Shown piece by piece: positions 49,740 to 58,048 of a stretch of 64,000 nt of DNA. Source of the stretch: Sphingomonas morindae (lineage in GTDB: Bacteria; Pseudomonadota; Alphaproteobacteria; Sphingomonadales; Sphingomonadaceae); NCBI RefSeq assembly GCF_023822065.1, contig NZ_CP084930.1:1566001-1630000 (forward strand). Direction: 5' to 3'. The notes beneath the pieces are model-generated. The model was given only the letters and a program-made list of their open reading frames with translations, searched no databases and was not told the origin of the DNA. The stretch's first letter is position 1. Every line of letters begins with the position of its first letter. The translations under genes and the position numbers were made by a program.

Positions 49740-50669
49740 TCAGCGCGGGCGCGTCCAGAGGCCGGTGCGCGGACGCGGCGCCACCGCGTGCCGGCGTCGC
49801 GCCTGGAGCCAGGCCCGCGCCACCCAGCCGAGCTTGGCGGTGCGGCTGGTCGTCACGCGCCGGGTCAGCGCCGCTTCGCCCCGCGCGGCGACCGCGCGCG
49901 CGATATCGCCATAGATGCCGGCGGCGGCGAGCACCGCCCAGGCCGAGCGGAAGGGCAATGCCGCCGCGCCGACGCGCGCGCTCGCCTCGTAGCGTCCGGC
50001 GCGCTCCGCCAGGCGCCGCGCCAGCATCGCCAGCGCCGGCCGGCTGGTGGGATCGGCCAGCGCGGTGCGGGCGACGCCCGCCTCGTCCAGCCAGTCGGCG
50101 GGCAGATAGCAGCGGCCGGCCTCGGCATCCTCGCCGATGTCGCGCGCGACATTGGCGAGCTGGAAGGCGAGGCCGAGATCGCAGGCGCGGTCCAGCACGC
50201 CCGTCTCGGCCGGGTCCACCCCCATCACCACCGCCATCATGCAGCCGACCGCGCCGGCGACATGGTAGCAATAGCGGTAGAGATCCGCCTCGTCGGCGGG
50301 GGCCCAGCCCTCGGCGTCGAGCGCGAAGCCGGCCAGCAGATCCTCCGCGAAGCGCGCGGGCAGCCCTGTTTCGGCGGCGACGATGGCGAGCGCGTCGAAG
50401 GCGGGCTCGCCCGTTCCGGTGCCGGCCAGCGCGGCGGCGGTGAGCGCGCGCATCCGCGCCACCCGCGCGGCGCCGTCCGTCACCCGCGTCATGCCATGGC
50501 CCAACGCCTGGCCGTCGGCGAGATCGTCGCAGGCGCGGCACCAGGCATAGAGCAGCATCGCCCGCTCGCGCGTGGCCGGATCGAACAGCCGCGCCGCCGC
50601 CGCGAAGGATTTGGAGCCGGCGGCGATCGTCCGCTCGGCATAGGCGACCAGCGCGGCGCGGTCGCTCAA
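49740..50669 (-). CDS. crtB: phytoene synthase
   Basis: CrtB of 309 residues, joining two geranylgeranyl diphosphates into phytoene. It opens AAGSKSFAAAARLFDPATRERAMLLYAWCRACDDLADGQ with the first Asp-rich motif (DDLAD). The second motif is in LGLAFQLANVARDIGEDAEAGRCYLP. The rest follows squalene/phytoene synthases (YCYHVAGAVGCMMAVVMGV). The C-terminal 30 residues are Arg-rich. Its start overlaps the LOG-family stop (ATGA), so it is in the crtY-crtI-LOG-crtB operon. Confidence 0.96.
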   Translation of the reverse strand: MSDRAALVAYAERTIAAGSKSFAAAARLFDPATRERAMLLYAWCRACDDLADGQALGHGMTRVTDGAARVARMRALTAAALAGTGTGEPAFDALAIVAAETGLPARFAEDLLAGFALDAEGWAPADEADLYRYCYHVAGAVGCMMAVVMGVDPAETGVLDRACDLGLAFQLANVARDIGEDAEAGRCYLPADWLDEAGVARTALADPTSRPALAMLARRLAERAGRYEASARVGAAALPFRSAWAVLAAAGIYGDIARAVAARGEAALTRRVTTSRTAKLGWVARAWLQARRRHAVAPRPRTGLWTRPR

Positions 50670-51247
50670 AGCTGGTCGGCCTTCATCCGGACGATCGTCT
50701 GCGGCGGGCGATGGGCGGCCATGCGCGCCAGCAGATCGTCGAGCGTGTCGGCGGCGATCAGGATGTCGCGATGCTGCGGGCGCAGAAAGCCGGTCTGCGC
50801 CATGGTTTCGACAAAGGCGAGCAGCCCGTCATAGAAGCCGCCGACATTGAGCAGGCCGACCGGCTTGGCGTGATAGCCGAGCTGCGCCCAGCTCATCGCC
50901 TCCCACAATTCGTCCATCGTGCCGGTGCCGCCGGGCAGGGTGACGAACCCGTCCGCGAGATCGGTGAAGGCCTGTTTGCGCTGGTGCATGGTCTCGACGA
51001 CATGCAGCGCGGTGCAGCCGCGATGCGCCACCTCGGCATCCACCAGCAGCTGCGGGATCACGCCGATCACCTCGCCGCCCGCCTCCAGACAGGCATCGGC
51101 CACCGCGCCCATCAGCCCGAGCCGGCCGCCGCCATAGACAAGGCCGATGCCGCGTGCGGCGAAGGCGGCGCCGACCTGGCGGGCGGCGTCGATGAAGCGC
51201 GGATCGGCGGGCGTGGCCGAGCCGCAATAGACGGCGAGACGGTTCAT
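50666..51247 (-). CDS. LOG-family (TIGR00730) Rossmann-fold protein
   Basis: Protein of 193 residues in the lysine decarboxylase-like/LOG family. The family signature PGGTGTMDELWE lies in DGFVTLPGGTGTMDELWEAMSWAQLGYHAKPVG, and GLVYGGGRLGLMGAVADACLEAGGEVIGVIP is the nucleotide-binding part. Characterised members release cytokinin bases from nucleoside monophosphates, or hydrolyse nucleotides more generally. It is embedded in the carotenoid operon, 9 bases after crtI and overlapping crtB by four bases. I see no direct chemical link to carotenoid synthesis. It might act on nucleotide by-products or simply be co-regulated. Confidence 0.92.
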   Translation of the reverse strand: MNRLAVYCGSATPADPRFIDAARQVGAAFAARGIGLVYGGGRLGLMGAVADACLEAGGEVIGVIPQLLVDAEVAHRGCTALHVVETMHQRKQAFTDLADGFVTLPGGTGTMDELWEAMSWAQLGYHAKPVGLLNVGGFYDGLLAFVETMAQTGFLRPQHRDILIAADTLDDLLARMAAHRPPQTIVRMKADQL

Positions 51248-51256
51248 ATCCTCTCC

Positions 51257-52741
51257 TCAGGCGCGGCGGAGATCGTCGAGCATGAGCGCGGCGGTGGCCT
51301 TGGCCGAGCCGACCACGCCGGGAATGCCCGCGCCCGGATGGGTGCCGGCGCCGGTGAAATACAGATTGGGGATGCGATCGTCGCGATTGTGCACGCGGAA
51401 GAAGGCGGATTGGGTGAGGAGCGGCTCGAGGCTGAAGGCCGATCCCATATGCGCGTTGAGATCCTGCGCGAAATCCGCCGGCGTATAGTGGAAGCGCGTC
51501 ACCAGCCGCTCGCGCAGGCCGGGGATCAGCCGGGCCTCGAGATGATCGAGGATGCGATCCGCATAGGCCGGACCGATCTCGTCCCAGTCGACCGGCAGCT
51601 TGCCCATGTGCGGCACCGGCGCGAGCACATAGAAGGTGGAGCAGCCCTCCGGCGCGAGCGCCGGATCGGTGACGGTGGGATGGTGCAGATAGAGCGAGAA
51701 ATCGCGCGCCAGCACGCCATGATCGTAGATGTCGGTGAGCAGATCCTTGTAGCGCGGACCGAACAGGATCGAATGATGCGGGATGCCCGGAAAGGCGCCG
51801 CGAATGCCGAAATGCACCACGAACAGCGAGGGCGAATAGCGCTTGCGGCTCAGCGCCTGCGCCGCGCGCCGCCCGCGCTGCGAATGGGCGAGCAGATCGC
51901 GATAGCTGTGCATCACGTCCGCATTGCTGGCGACCGCGTCGAACGGCGCCGACCAGCCGCTGGCGCAGCTGAGCCCCGTCGCGCGATCGCCCAGCGTATC
52001 GATCGCCACCACCGGATCGCCGAGCCGCAGCGTGCCGCCCAGCCGCTGGAAATGCGTGACCATCGCGCCGATCAGCGCATGGGTGCCGCCTTTCGGGAAC
52101 CACACGCCGCCGCGCTTCTCCAGCGCATGGATCAGCGCGTAGATCGAGCTGGTGGAGAACGGATTGCCGCCCACCAGCAGCGTGTGGAACGACAGCGCCT
52201 GGCGGAGATGCTCGTCCTTCACATAGCTGGCGACGATGGAATAGACCGAGCGCCACGCCTGGTTGCGCATCAGCTGCGGCGCCGCCTTGATCATCGACGC
52301 GAAGTCGAGAAAAGCGACATGGCCGAGCTTCTCATAGCCCTCGCGATACACTTCGCCCGAATAGCCGAGGAAGCGCTTGTAGCCGGCGACATCCTCCGGG
52401 TTGAGCGCGGCGATCTGGCGGGCGAGCGCCTCGTCGTCGTTGGAATAGTCGAAATTGGTGCCGTCGGGCCACATCAGCCGGTAGAAGGGCGAGACGGGCA
52501 GCAGCTCGACATCCTCGGCGATGTCGCGGCCCGACAGACGCCACAGATCGGCCAGGCAATCCGGATCGGTGATGACGGTGGGCCCGGCATCGAAGGTGAA
52601 GCCCTCGCGCTGCCACTGATAGGCGCGGCCGCCCGGCTTGTCGCGCCCCTCGACGATGGTGGTTTCGATCCCCGCCGATTGCAGCCTAATGGCCAGCGCC
52701 AGCCCGCCGAAACCCGCTCCGATTACCGCCGCTCTCATCAT
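51257..52741 (-). CDS. crtI: phytoene desaturase
   Basis: CrtI of 494 residues, FAD-dependent desaturase converting phytoene to lycopene. The N-terminal dinucleotide motif is AAVIGAGFGGLALAIRLQSAGIETTIVEGRDKPGGRAYQWQREGFTFDAGPTVITDP. The C-terminal bacterial-type CrtI signature is NLYFTGAGTHPGAGIPGVVGSAKATAALML. The central domain is typical (LSFHTLLVGGNPFSTSSIYALIHALEKRGGVWFPKGGTHAL). Tandem ATGs at 52741 and 52738 both fit; the first overlaps the crtY stop (ATGA). The longer open frame upstream is an artefact of crtY. Confidence 0.96.
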   Translation of the reverse strand: MMRAAVIGAGFGGLALAIRLQSAGIETTIVEGRDKPGGRAYQWQREGFTFDAGPTVITDPDCLADLWRLSGRDIAEDVELLPVSPFYRLMWPDGTNFDYSNDDEALARQIAALNPEDVAGYKRFLGYSGEVYREGYEKLGHVAFLDFASMIKAAPQLMRNQAWRSVYSIVASYVKDEHLRQALSFHTLLVGGNPFSTSSIYALIHALEKRGGVWFPKGGTHALIGAMVTHFQRLGGTLRLGDPVVAIDTLGDRATGLSCASGWSAPFDAVASNADVMHSYRDLLAHSQRGRRAAQALSRKRYSPSLFVVHFGIRGAFPGIPHHSILFGPRYKDLLTDIYDHGVLARDFSLYLHHPTVTDPALAPEGCSTFYVLAPVPHMGKLPVDWDEIGPAYADRILDHLEARLIPGLRERLVTRFHYTPADFAQDLNAHMGSAFSLEPLLTQSAFFRVHNRDDRIPNLYFTGAGTHPGAGIPGVVGSAKATAALMLDDLRRA

Positions 52742-53916
52742 GCTCGCGCGCTCGCTCCCCTCGCTCCGGCCGCCGCCGCCATGGCGCGACCGAGCGGTAC
52801 CGGCGGTCGTCCCGCCACTATCCGCGCCTTGTCCGCCCATGTCGAGCGGGCGGCGTAGAAGCGCCCGATCAAAGCGGGATCAAGCCGGTAGAATCGTTCC
52901 AGCACCTTGTACCGCGCCGCCGGCTCCGCCGCGCGGAACAGCATCCGGTCCAAAAGGCGGTAGAAGCCGCGCGCGCGCCACTGGGCGGCGGCGTGGCGAT
53001 GGAGCGCGGCGTGCAGCGCCGGGCCCGACCAGTCCGCCAAGCCGGCGACGAGATGCGCCGTGCGCACCGCATCGGGCAGCGAATAGCCGGTCGTCGGGTG
53101 GAACAGCCCGGCCCGCAGCCCGGCCTTGGCCACGCCCGCGCCGCCCGCGTTCCAATAGGCCGCGAAATCGCCGGCCAGCACCACCGGCAGCGCGCCCGTC
53201 TCCTCGCGCGCCACCCCCGCGACGCGCCAGCCGCGCGCCGCCGCATAGGCGGCGATCCGCTCGGCCAGGGCAGGCACGTCCAGCGCCGGCGTGTCGCTGT
53301 AATAGGTGTCTTCCACAAAGAGCTGGTCGGGCGCGAGCGGGAGCACGTAGACGAAGCGATAGCCGTCGATCTGGGGCACGGTCGCATCCATCACGATCGG
53401 CCGCGCGAGCCCGTGCGGCGCGGACAGCCGCAGCGTCTGGCCGAGGAATTTCTGCCAGCCCAGCTCCAGCGCGGCCGACGGGCCCGGGCCGCGCGCGTCG
53501 ATCACGCCGGTGGCGGCGAGCCGCGTGCCGTCCTCGAGCCGCACCTCGGTGGGCGTGACCGCCGAGGCCGCGCGGCCCAGCAGCCGCGCCTCGAGGGGCA
53601 GGGCGGCGGCGAGCGCGGCGTCCAGCGCCTCGCTGGCGATACTGTTATAGCCCGTTTCGAGCCGCCGCCGATGCGCCGGGAAGGCGATGTCGTAGCCGGG
53701 CCAGCGATGCTGCGCGAGCGGCGCCACCAAGGGCCGGTGCGCGGGCGCGATATCGCTATCGAAGAAGGACCAGATATGGTTGCCGCCGCAGCGCGCGCCG
53801 GCCTCGATCAGCGCGATCCGCGCCTCGGGCCGGTGCCGCCGCACCGCCAGCGCGATCAGCCCCCCGGCGAGACCGCCGCCGACGATCGCCAGGTCGAATC
53901 TGCGGTCATGCGCCAT
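52738..53916 (-). CDS. crtY: lycopene beta-cyclase
   Basis: CrtY of 392 residues, cyclising lycopene to beta-carotene. It starts FDLAIVGGGLAGGLIALAVRRHRPEARIALIEAG (FAD-binding) and has GGNHIWSFFDSD, GVIDARGPGP, QKFLGQTLRLSAPHGLARPIVMDATVPQIDGYRFVYVLPL, VEDTYYSDTPALD and GLFHPTTGYSLPDAVRTAHLVAGL, the standard bacterial CrtY blocks. It lies 51 bases after a LOV histidine kinase gene on the same strand and is translationally coupled to crtI. Confidence 0.96.
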   Translation of the reverse strand: MAHDRRFDLAIVGGGLAGGLIALAVRRHRPEARIALIEAGARCGGNHIWSFFDSDIAPAHRPLVAPLAQHRWPGYDIAFPAHRRRLETGYNSIASEALDAALAAALPLEARLLGRAASAVTPTEVRLEDGTRLAATGVIDARGPGPSAALELGWQKFLGQTLRLSAPHGLARPIVMDATVPQIDGYRFVYVLPLAPDQLFVEDTYYSDTPALDVPALAERIAAYAAARGWRVAGVAREETGALPVVLAGDFAAYWNAGGAGVAKAGLRAGLFHPTTGYSLPDAVRTAHLVAGLADWSGPALHAALHRHAAAQWRARGFYRLLDRMLFRAAEPAARYKVLERFYRLDPALIGRFYAARSTWADKARIVAGRPPVPLGRAMAAAAGARGASARA

Positions 53917-53967
53917 CGCCGCTTCGCCTAGAGGCTCGGCGCCCGCGAAGGAAGCGCTTTGCGGCGC

Positions 53968-55710
53968 TCACTCCTCGACCGAGCCGAACTCCGAGGCCTT
54001 GCGGCGGCCGCCGCGATGCTGGACGCGCAGCGCCTGCCGCACGCGATCCAGCAGCTCGGACCGGCGATAGGGCTTGCCGAGCACATCGGCATTGGGCTGG
54101 CGCGGTCCTTCGGCGACCAGCTCCTCATTATAGCCCGTCGCCATCAGCACCGGCAACTCGGGATCGATCCGGGTGCAATGATCGGCGAGCGCGAGGCCGT
54201 TCATCCCGCCCGGCATGACGAGATCGGTGAAGAGAAGGTCGAAACCCTCGCCGGCGGCGCGGCGCGCGTCGAACAGCCGCATCGCCTCTTCCGCGCTGGT
54301 GGCGCAGCTTACCCGATAGCCGGCGGCCGAGAGGATTTCCGCCGCGAGATCGAGCACGGCGGCGGTATCCTCGACGATCAGGATATGGGCGGCGGCGTCC
54401 GCGCCCGGATCCGCCTGCGCGCCGGCCGCGCCGGGCGCCGCCTCGGGGCCCTCGTCTTCGGCGACGCGCGAGGCCGGGAAGAGCAGCCGCACGGTGGTGC
54501 CCTGGCCCTCCTTGCTCTCCAGCTCGAGCCGCCCGCGCGATTGCTGCGCATAGCCGGTGGCCATGGCGAGGCCGAGGCCGGTGCCCTTGCCCACGCCCTT
54601 GGTGGTGAAGAAGGGTTCGGCCGCGCGCTCCAGCACGTGCGGCGCCATGCCCTCGCCCTGGTCGCGCACCTCGACGAACACATAGTCGCCCGGCGCCAGC
54701 TCGCGCGCGGCGGCGTCGCCATTGAGGTGGAGCGATCCCGTCGCGACCGTCACCACGCCGCCGCCGGGCATGGCGTCGCGCGCGTTGATCAGGATGTTGA
54801 GCAGCGCCATCTCGAGCTGCTCGGGATCGAGCACCGCGCGCGGCAGGCCGTGGCGCAGGCTGAGATGCAGCTCGATGCCGCTGCCCAGCGAGCTTTCCAT
54901 CATGTCGCCGAAGCCGGCCACCAGCCGGGTGAGATCCACCGGCCGCGCCTCGAGCCGCGATTTGCGCGCGAAGGCGAGCAGCTGGCGGGTGAGCTTGGCC
55001 CCGCGATCCGCGGCGGTGCTGGCGCGCTCGATATAGCGGCGCGATCGCTCATCCTCGATCCGCCCGTCGAGCAGCTCGAGATTGCCGTTCACCACCTGGA
55101 GCAGATTGTTGAAATCATGGGCGAGGCCGGCGGTGAGCTGGCCGATCGCCTCCATCTTCTGCGCCTGGCGATAGGATTGTTCGGTGTTGCGCCGGCGCGT
55201 GACATCCAGCTGGCTGGCGAAGAAATAGAGCAGCGTGCCCTTGGTATCGAACACGGGGCCGATGAAGACGGCGTTCCAGAAGGTGCTGCCGTCGCGGCGA
55301 TAATTGAGGATTTCGGCGGCCACCGATTCGTGGCGCGCGATCGCGTCGCGCAGCTGCGCCACGGTTTCGCGGTCGGTATGCGGGCCCTGGAGGAAGCGGC
55401 AGTTGCGGCCGAGGATCTCGCTCTCCTCATAGCCGGTGAGATCGAGAAACGCCTTGTTGGCGAAGACGATCGGGCAATCCTCGAGATTGGGATCGGCGAG
55501 GATCATCGGCATCCGCGTCATCTCGATCGCGGCGAAGAAGATGTTGCCGCGCTCGTCGAGGCCGGGATGATCGATCACGCTCTCGCGCCAGTGGCGGCGG
55601 GCGGGACGGCCGGTGGTGACGGTCTTGTTGTCGGTCAGCGTGTCGCCGGCCGGCACGCCCGCGCTGCCCTCGCCGGGGACGCCTTCGGCCTCGGTCTCCT
55701 CCGTCGCCAT
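53968..55710 (-). CDS. LOV-domain hybrid histidine kinase with receiver domain
   Basis: Photoreceptor kinase of 580 residues. Residues about 60-172 form a LOV domain: CPIVFANKAFLDLTGYEESEILGRNCRFLQG holds the flavin-binding GRNCRFLQ motif with photoactive Cys104, and LNYRRDGSTFWN plus the closing SQLDVT supply FMN contacts. Next comes the HisKA domain with phospho-acceptor His198 in GLAHDFNNLLQVV, then a HATPase domain (LLNILINARDAM, VRDQGEGM, GTGLGLAMA). A C-terminal receiver domain (443-560) has Asp496 in FTDLVMP and Lys in LGKPYR. No membrane segment is seen, so it is cytoplasmic. It should sense blue light. It lies immediately upstream of crtY on the same strand with a 51-base gap. Confidence 0.93.
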   Translation of the reverse strand: MATEETEAEGVPGEGSAGVPAGDTLTDNKTVTTGRPARRHWRESVIDHPGLDERGNIFFAAIEMTRMPMILADPNLEDCPIVFANKAFLDLTGYEESEILGRNCRFLQGPHTDRETVAQLRDAIARHESVAAEILNYRRDGSTFWNAVFIGPVFDTKGTLLYFFASQLDVTRRRNTEQSYRQAQKMEAIGQLTAGLAHDFNNLLQVVNGNLELLDGRIEDERSRRYIERASTAADRGAKLTRQLLAFARKSRLEARPVDLTRLVAGFGDMMESSLGSGIELHLSLRHGLPRAVLDPEQLEMALLNILINARDAMPGGGVVTVATGSLHLNGDAAARELAPGDYVFVEVRDQGEGMAPHVLERAAEPFFTTKGVGKGTGLGLAMATGYAQQSRGRLELESKEGQGTTVRLLFPASRVAEDEGPEAAPGAAGAQADPGADAAAHILIVEDTAAVLDLAAEILSAAGYRVSCATSAEEAMRLFDARRAAGEGFDLLFTDLVMPGGMNGLALADHCTRIDPELPVLMATGYNEELVAEGPRQPNADVLGKPYRRSELLDRVRQALRVQHRGGRRKASEFGSVEE

Positions 55711-55890
55711 AGTCTTCGATCATCCTCCAAAGCCGGGGCGAATACGAATTGGCGTTCGGCGCGGTTCCTCCGCCATCCTCGGCCGTGCTGCTGTTCAGGC
55801 TTGCGACATGGCGGCCGCGTCAGCGACGCTATCGCCGTGCGGCGTGAGCCGTTACGGTTGGATTTCCAATCACCACCCGGGATTAGCCGA

Positions 55891-56646
55891 ATGAAGAAGC
55901 TGGTAGCGTTCGATCTCGACGGAACGCTTGCGGAAAGCAAGCAGGCGCTCGACGACGAAATGGCCGCGCTGCTCGGCCGGCTGAGCGGCGTCGCCCATGT
56001 CTGCGTCATCTCGGGCGGGGACTGGCCGCAGTTCGAGAAGCAGGTCGTCTCGCGCCTGCCCGACGGGGCCAAGCGCGAGCATTTCTGGATCATGCCCACG
56101 ACGGGCACCAAGCTGTACCGTTTCGTGGACGGCGCCTGGGCGTGCCAATATGCCGATCTCTTCTCCGCCGAGGAGCGCGAGCACATCATCGCCGAGGTGC
56201 GCGCGGGCATCGACCGCCTCGGCATCGCGCCGCCCGAGATCTGGGGCGAGCAGGTAGAGGATCGCGGCAGCCAGATCACCTTCTCCGCGCTCGGCCAGGA
56301 AGCGCCGCTCAAGCCCAAGGAAGAATGGGATCCCAAGCAGGAGAAGCGGCGCCGGCTCCAGGCCGATCTCCAGCCGCGCCTGCCCGATCTGTCGGTGCGG
56401 ATCGGCGGCGCCACCTCGATCGACATCACGCGCAAGGGGGTCGACAAGGCCTATGGCATGGAACGCCTGGCCAGCCTGTCCGGCATCGCCAAGGCCGAGA
56501 TGCTCTTCTTCGGCGATGCGCTGTACGACGGCGGCAACGATGCGCCGGTGCGCGAGACCGCCGGGATCGATTCGGTCCAGGTCTATGCGATCGGCGAGAC
56601 CAAGCGCGCGGTGGAGGCGGTGATCCTCTGCCTCGCCCAGGCGTGA
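55891..56646 (+). CDS. HAD-IIB phosphomannomutase-like protein
   Basis: HAD-superfamily protein of 251 residues, similar to eukaryotic-type phosphomannomutases. Motif I is VAFDLDGTLAESKQAL (residues 5-20), followed by HVCVISGGDWPQFEKQV and MPTTGTKLYRF. The cap domain lies in the middle. The C-terminal motif is EMLFFGDALYDGGNDAPVRE, with the metal-binding Asp residues. A role interconverting hexose phosphates or dephosphorylating a sugar phosphate is likely. The ATG directly follows the divergent gap from the LOV kinase (180 bases). Confidence 0.85.
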   Translation: MKKLVAFDLDGTLAESKQALDDEMAALLGRLSGVAHVCVISGGDWPQFEKQVVSRLPDGAKREHFWIMPTTGTKLYRFVDGAWACQYADLFSAEEREHIIAEVRAGIDRLGIAPPEIWGEQVEDRGSQITFSALGQEAPLKPKEEWDPKQEKRRRLQADLQPRLPDLSVRIGGATSIDITRKGVDKAYGMERLASLSGIAKAEMLFFGDALYDGGNDAPVRETAGIDSVQVYAIGETKRAVEAVILCLAQA

Positions 56647-56687
56647 GGCCGCACGCTCTGTTGCAAGCCTGACATAGGGAGGCGGGG

Positions 56688-56706
56688 AGGCGCTCCTATA
56701 GCGCCT
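56688..56706 (+). promoter_or_regulatory. short inverted repeat before the mdtABC operon
   Basis: AGGCGCT-CCTAT-AGCGCCT, a perfect 7-bp repeat with a 5-base centre. It lies 41 bases after the HAD gene stop and 46 before mdtA. It could be an operator for the pump or a weak terminator for the upstream gene. Confidence 0.35.
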
Positions 56707-56752
56707 GCTCGCTTTCCGCATCGTTCATCTCCGCTTCTGTCTCTGGATCGCC

Positions 56753-58033
56753 ATGACCGACACGCCGCCGGCCGCGCCCCACACCCCGATCGATCATGAT
56801 CCGCGCCCGCTGAGCCGGCGCGGCAAGCGGCTGAGCTGGGTGCTTGGGCTTGGCGTGCTGCTGCTGATCGCGCTGGGCGCCTATTGGCTCGCGCATCGCG
56901 ACGCCGGCGGCGCGGGCGGCCCCGGCGGCCCGGGCGGCGGCTTTGGCGGCGGGCGACGCGGCGGCGGCCAGCCGACCACGGTCGGCACCACCAAGGCGGT
57001 GCGCGCCGATCTGCCCGTGATGGTGGAGGCGCTCGGCACCGTCACGCCCATGGCCACCGCCACCGTCAGCCCGCAGGTGTCCGGCACCATCACCGATATC
57101 CGGTTCCGCGAGGGCCAGATGGTGCGCAAGGGCGATGTGCTGGCGGTGATCGAGCAGCGCCCCTATCGCGCCGCCTTGCTCCAGGCGCAGGGCGCGCTGG
57201 AGCGGGATCAGGCGCAGCTCGCCAACGCCCGGCTGCTGCTCAAGCGCTACGACACGCTGCTCGCGCTCGATTCGGTCGCGCGCCAGGATCGCGACACCCA
57301 GGCGGCGACGGTGCGCCAGCTCGAGGGCACGATCGCGGCCGATCGCGGCGCGGTGGAGGCGGCGCGGGTCAATCTGCAGTTCACCGAGGTGCGCGCGCCC
57401 GTAGATGGCCGGGTCGGCCTGCGCGTCGCGGATGTCGGCAACTATATCGGCGCGGGCGCGACCACCGGGGTGGCGGTGGTGACGACGATCCAGCCGATCG
57501 ATGTCGCCTTCACCATTCCGCAGCAGCAGGCGCCGGCGATCCAGCGCCGCATCGCCGCCGGCGCGGCCATTCCCGCGGTCGCGCTCGATCAGACGCGCAC
57601 CACCACGCTCGATACCGGGCGCTTCTCCACGCTCGACAATCGCGTCGATACCACCACCGGCACGATCAAGGGCAAGGCGCGCATGGCCAATCCGCGCCTC
57701 ACCCTCTATCCCAACCAGTTCGTGAACCTGCGGCTGATGGTGGACACGGTGCGGGACGCGGTGACGGTGCCGCCCTCGGCGGTGCGGCAGAGCCAGGATC
57801 ACAGCTATGTGTGGCTGCTCAAGCCCGATCGCACCGTCACCGAGCGCAAGGTGACGACCGGGGTCAACGCCGATGGCAAGGTGCAGATCACCGACGGCCT
57901 CGCGCTCGGCGAAACGGTCATCACCGATGGCGGCGACCGGCTGACCGAGGGCGCGACCGTGCGGCTGCCCGGCGACAAGCCGGCCGCGCCGGGTGCCGGC
58001 GGCGGCGGGCGGCGCCACCGCCGCGCCGGCTGA
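56753..58033 (+). CDS. mdtA: RND efflux periplasmic adaptor, MdtA-like
   Basis: Membrane fusion protein of 426 residues. A cytoplasmic N-terminus and a single helix (about residues 27-47) are followed by an unusual Gly-rich stretch (about 51-73, GGPGGPGGGFGGGRRGGG). Then come the barrel-sandwich and hairpin domains: VEALGTVTPMATATVSPQVSGTITDIRFREGQMVRKGDVLAVIEQRPYRAALLQAQ, NLQFTEVRAPVDGRVGLRVADVGNYI. This matches MdtA-type adaptors, which link an RND pump to TolC. It ends 15 bases before mdtB. A TolC-type partner is not in the window. Confidence 0.92.
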   Translation: MTDTPPAAPHTPIDHDPRPLSRRGKRLSWVLGLGVLLLIALGAYWLAHRDAGGAGGPGGPGGGFGGGRRGGGQPTTVGTTKAVRADLPVMVEALGTVTPMATATVSPQVSGTITDIRFREGQMVRKGDVLAVIEQRPYRAALLQAQGALERDQAQLANARLLLKRYDTLLALDSVARQDRDTQAATVRQLEGTIAADRGAVEAARVNLQFTEVRAPVDGRVGLRVADVGNYIGAGATTGVAVVTTIQPIDVAFTIPQQQAPAIQRRIAAGAAIPAVALDQTRTTTLDTGRFSTLDNRVDTTTGTIKGKARMANPRLTLYPNQFVNLRLMVDTVRDAVTVPPSAVRQSQDHSYVWLLKPDRTVTERKVTTGVNADGKVQITDGLALGETVITDGGDRLTEGATVRLPGDKPAAPGAGGGGRRHRRAG

Positions 58034-58048
58034 GGCCGCAGCCGAGCG

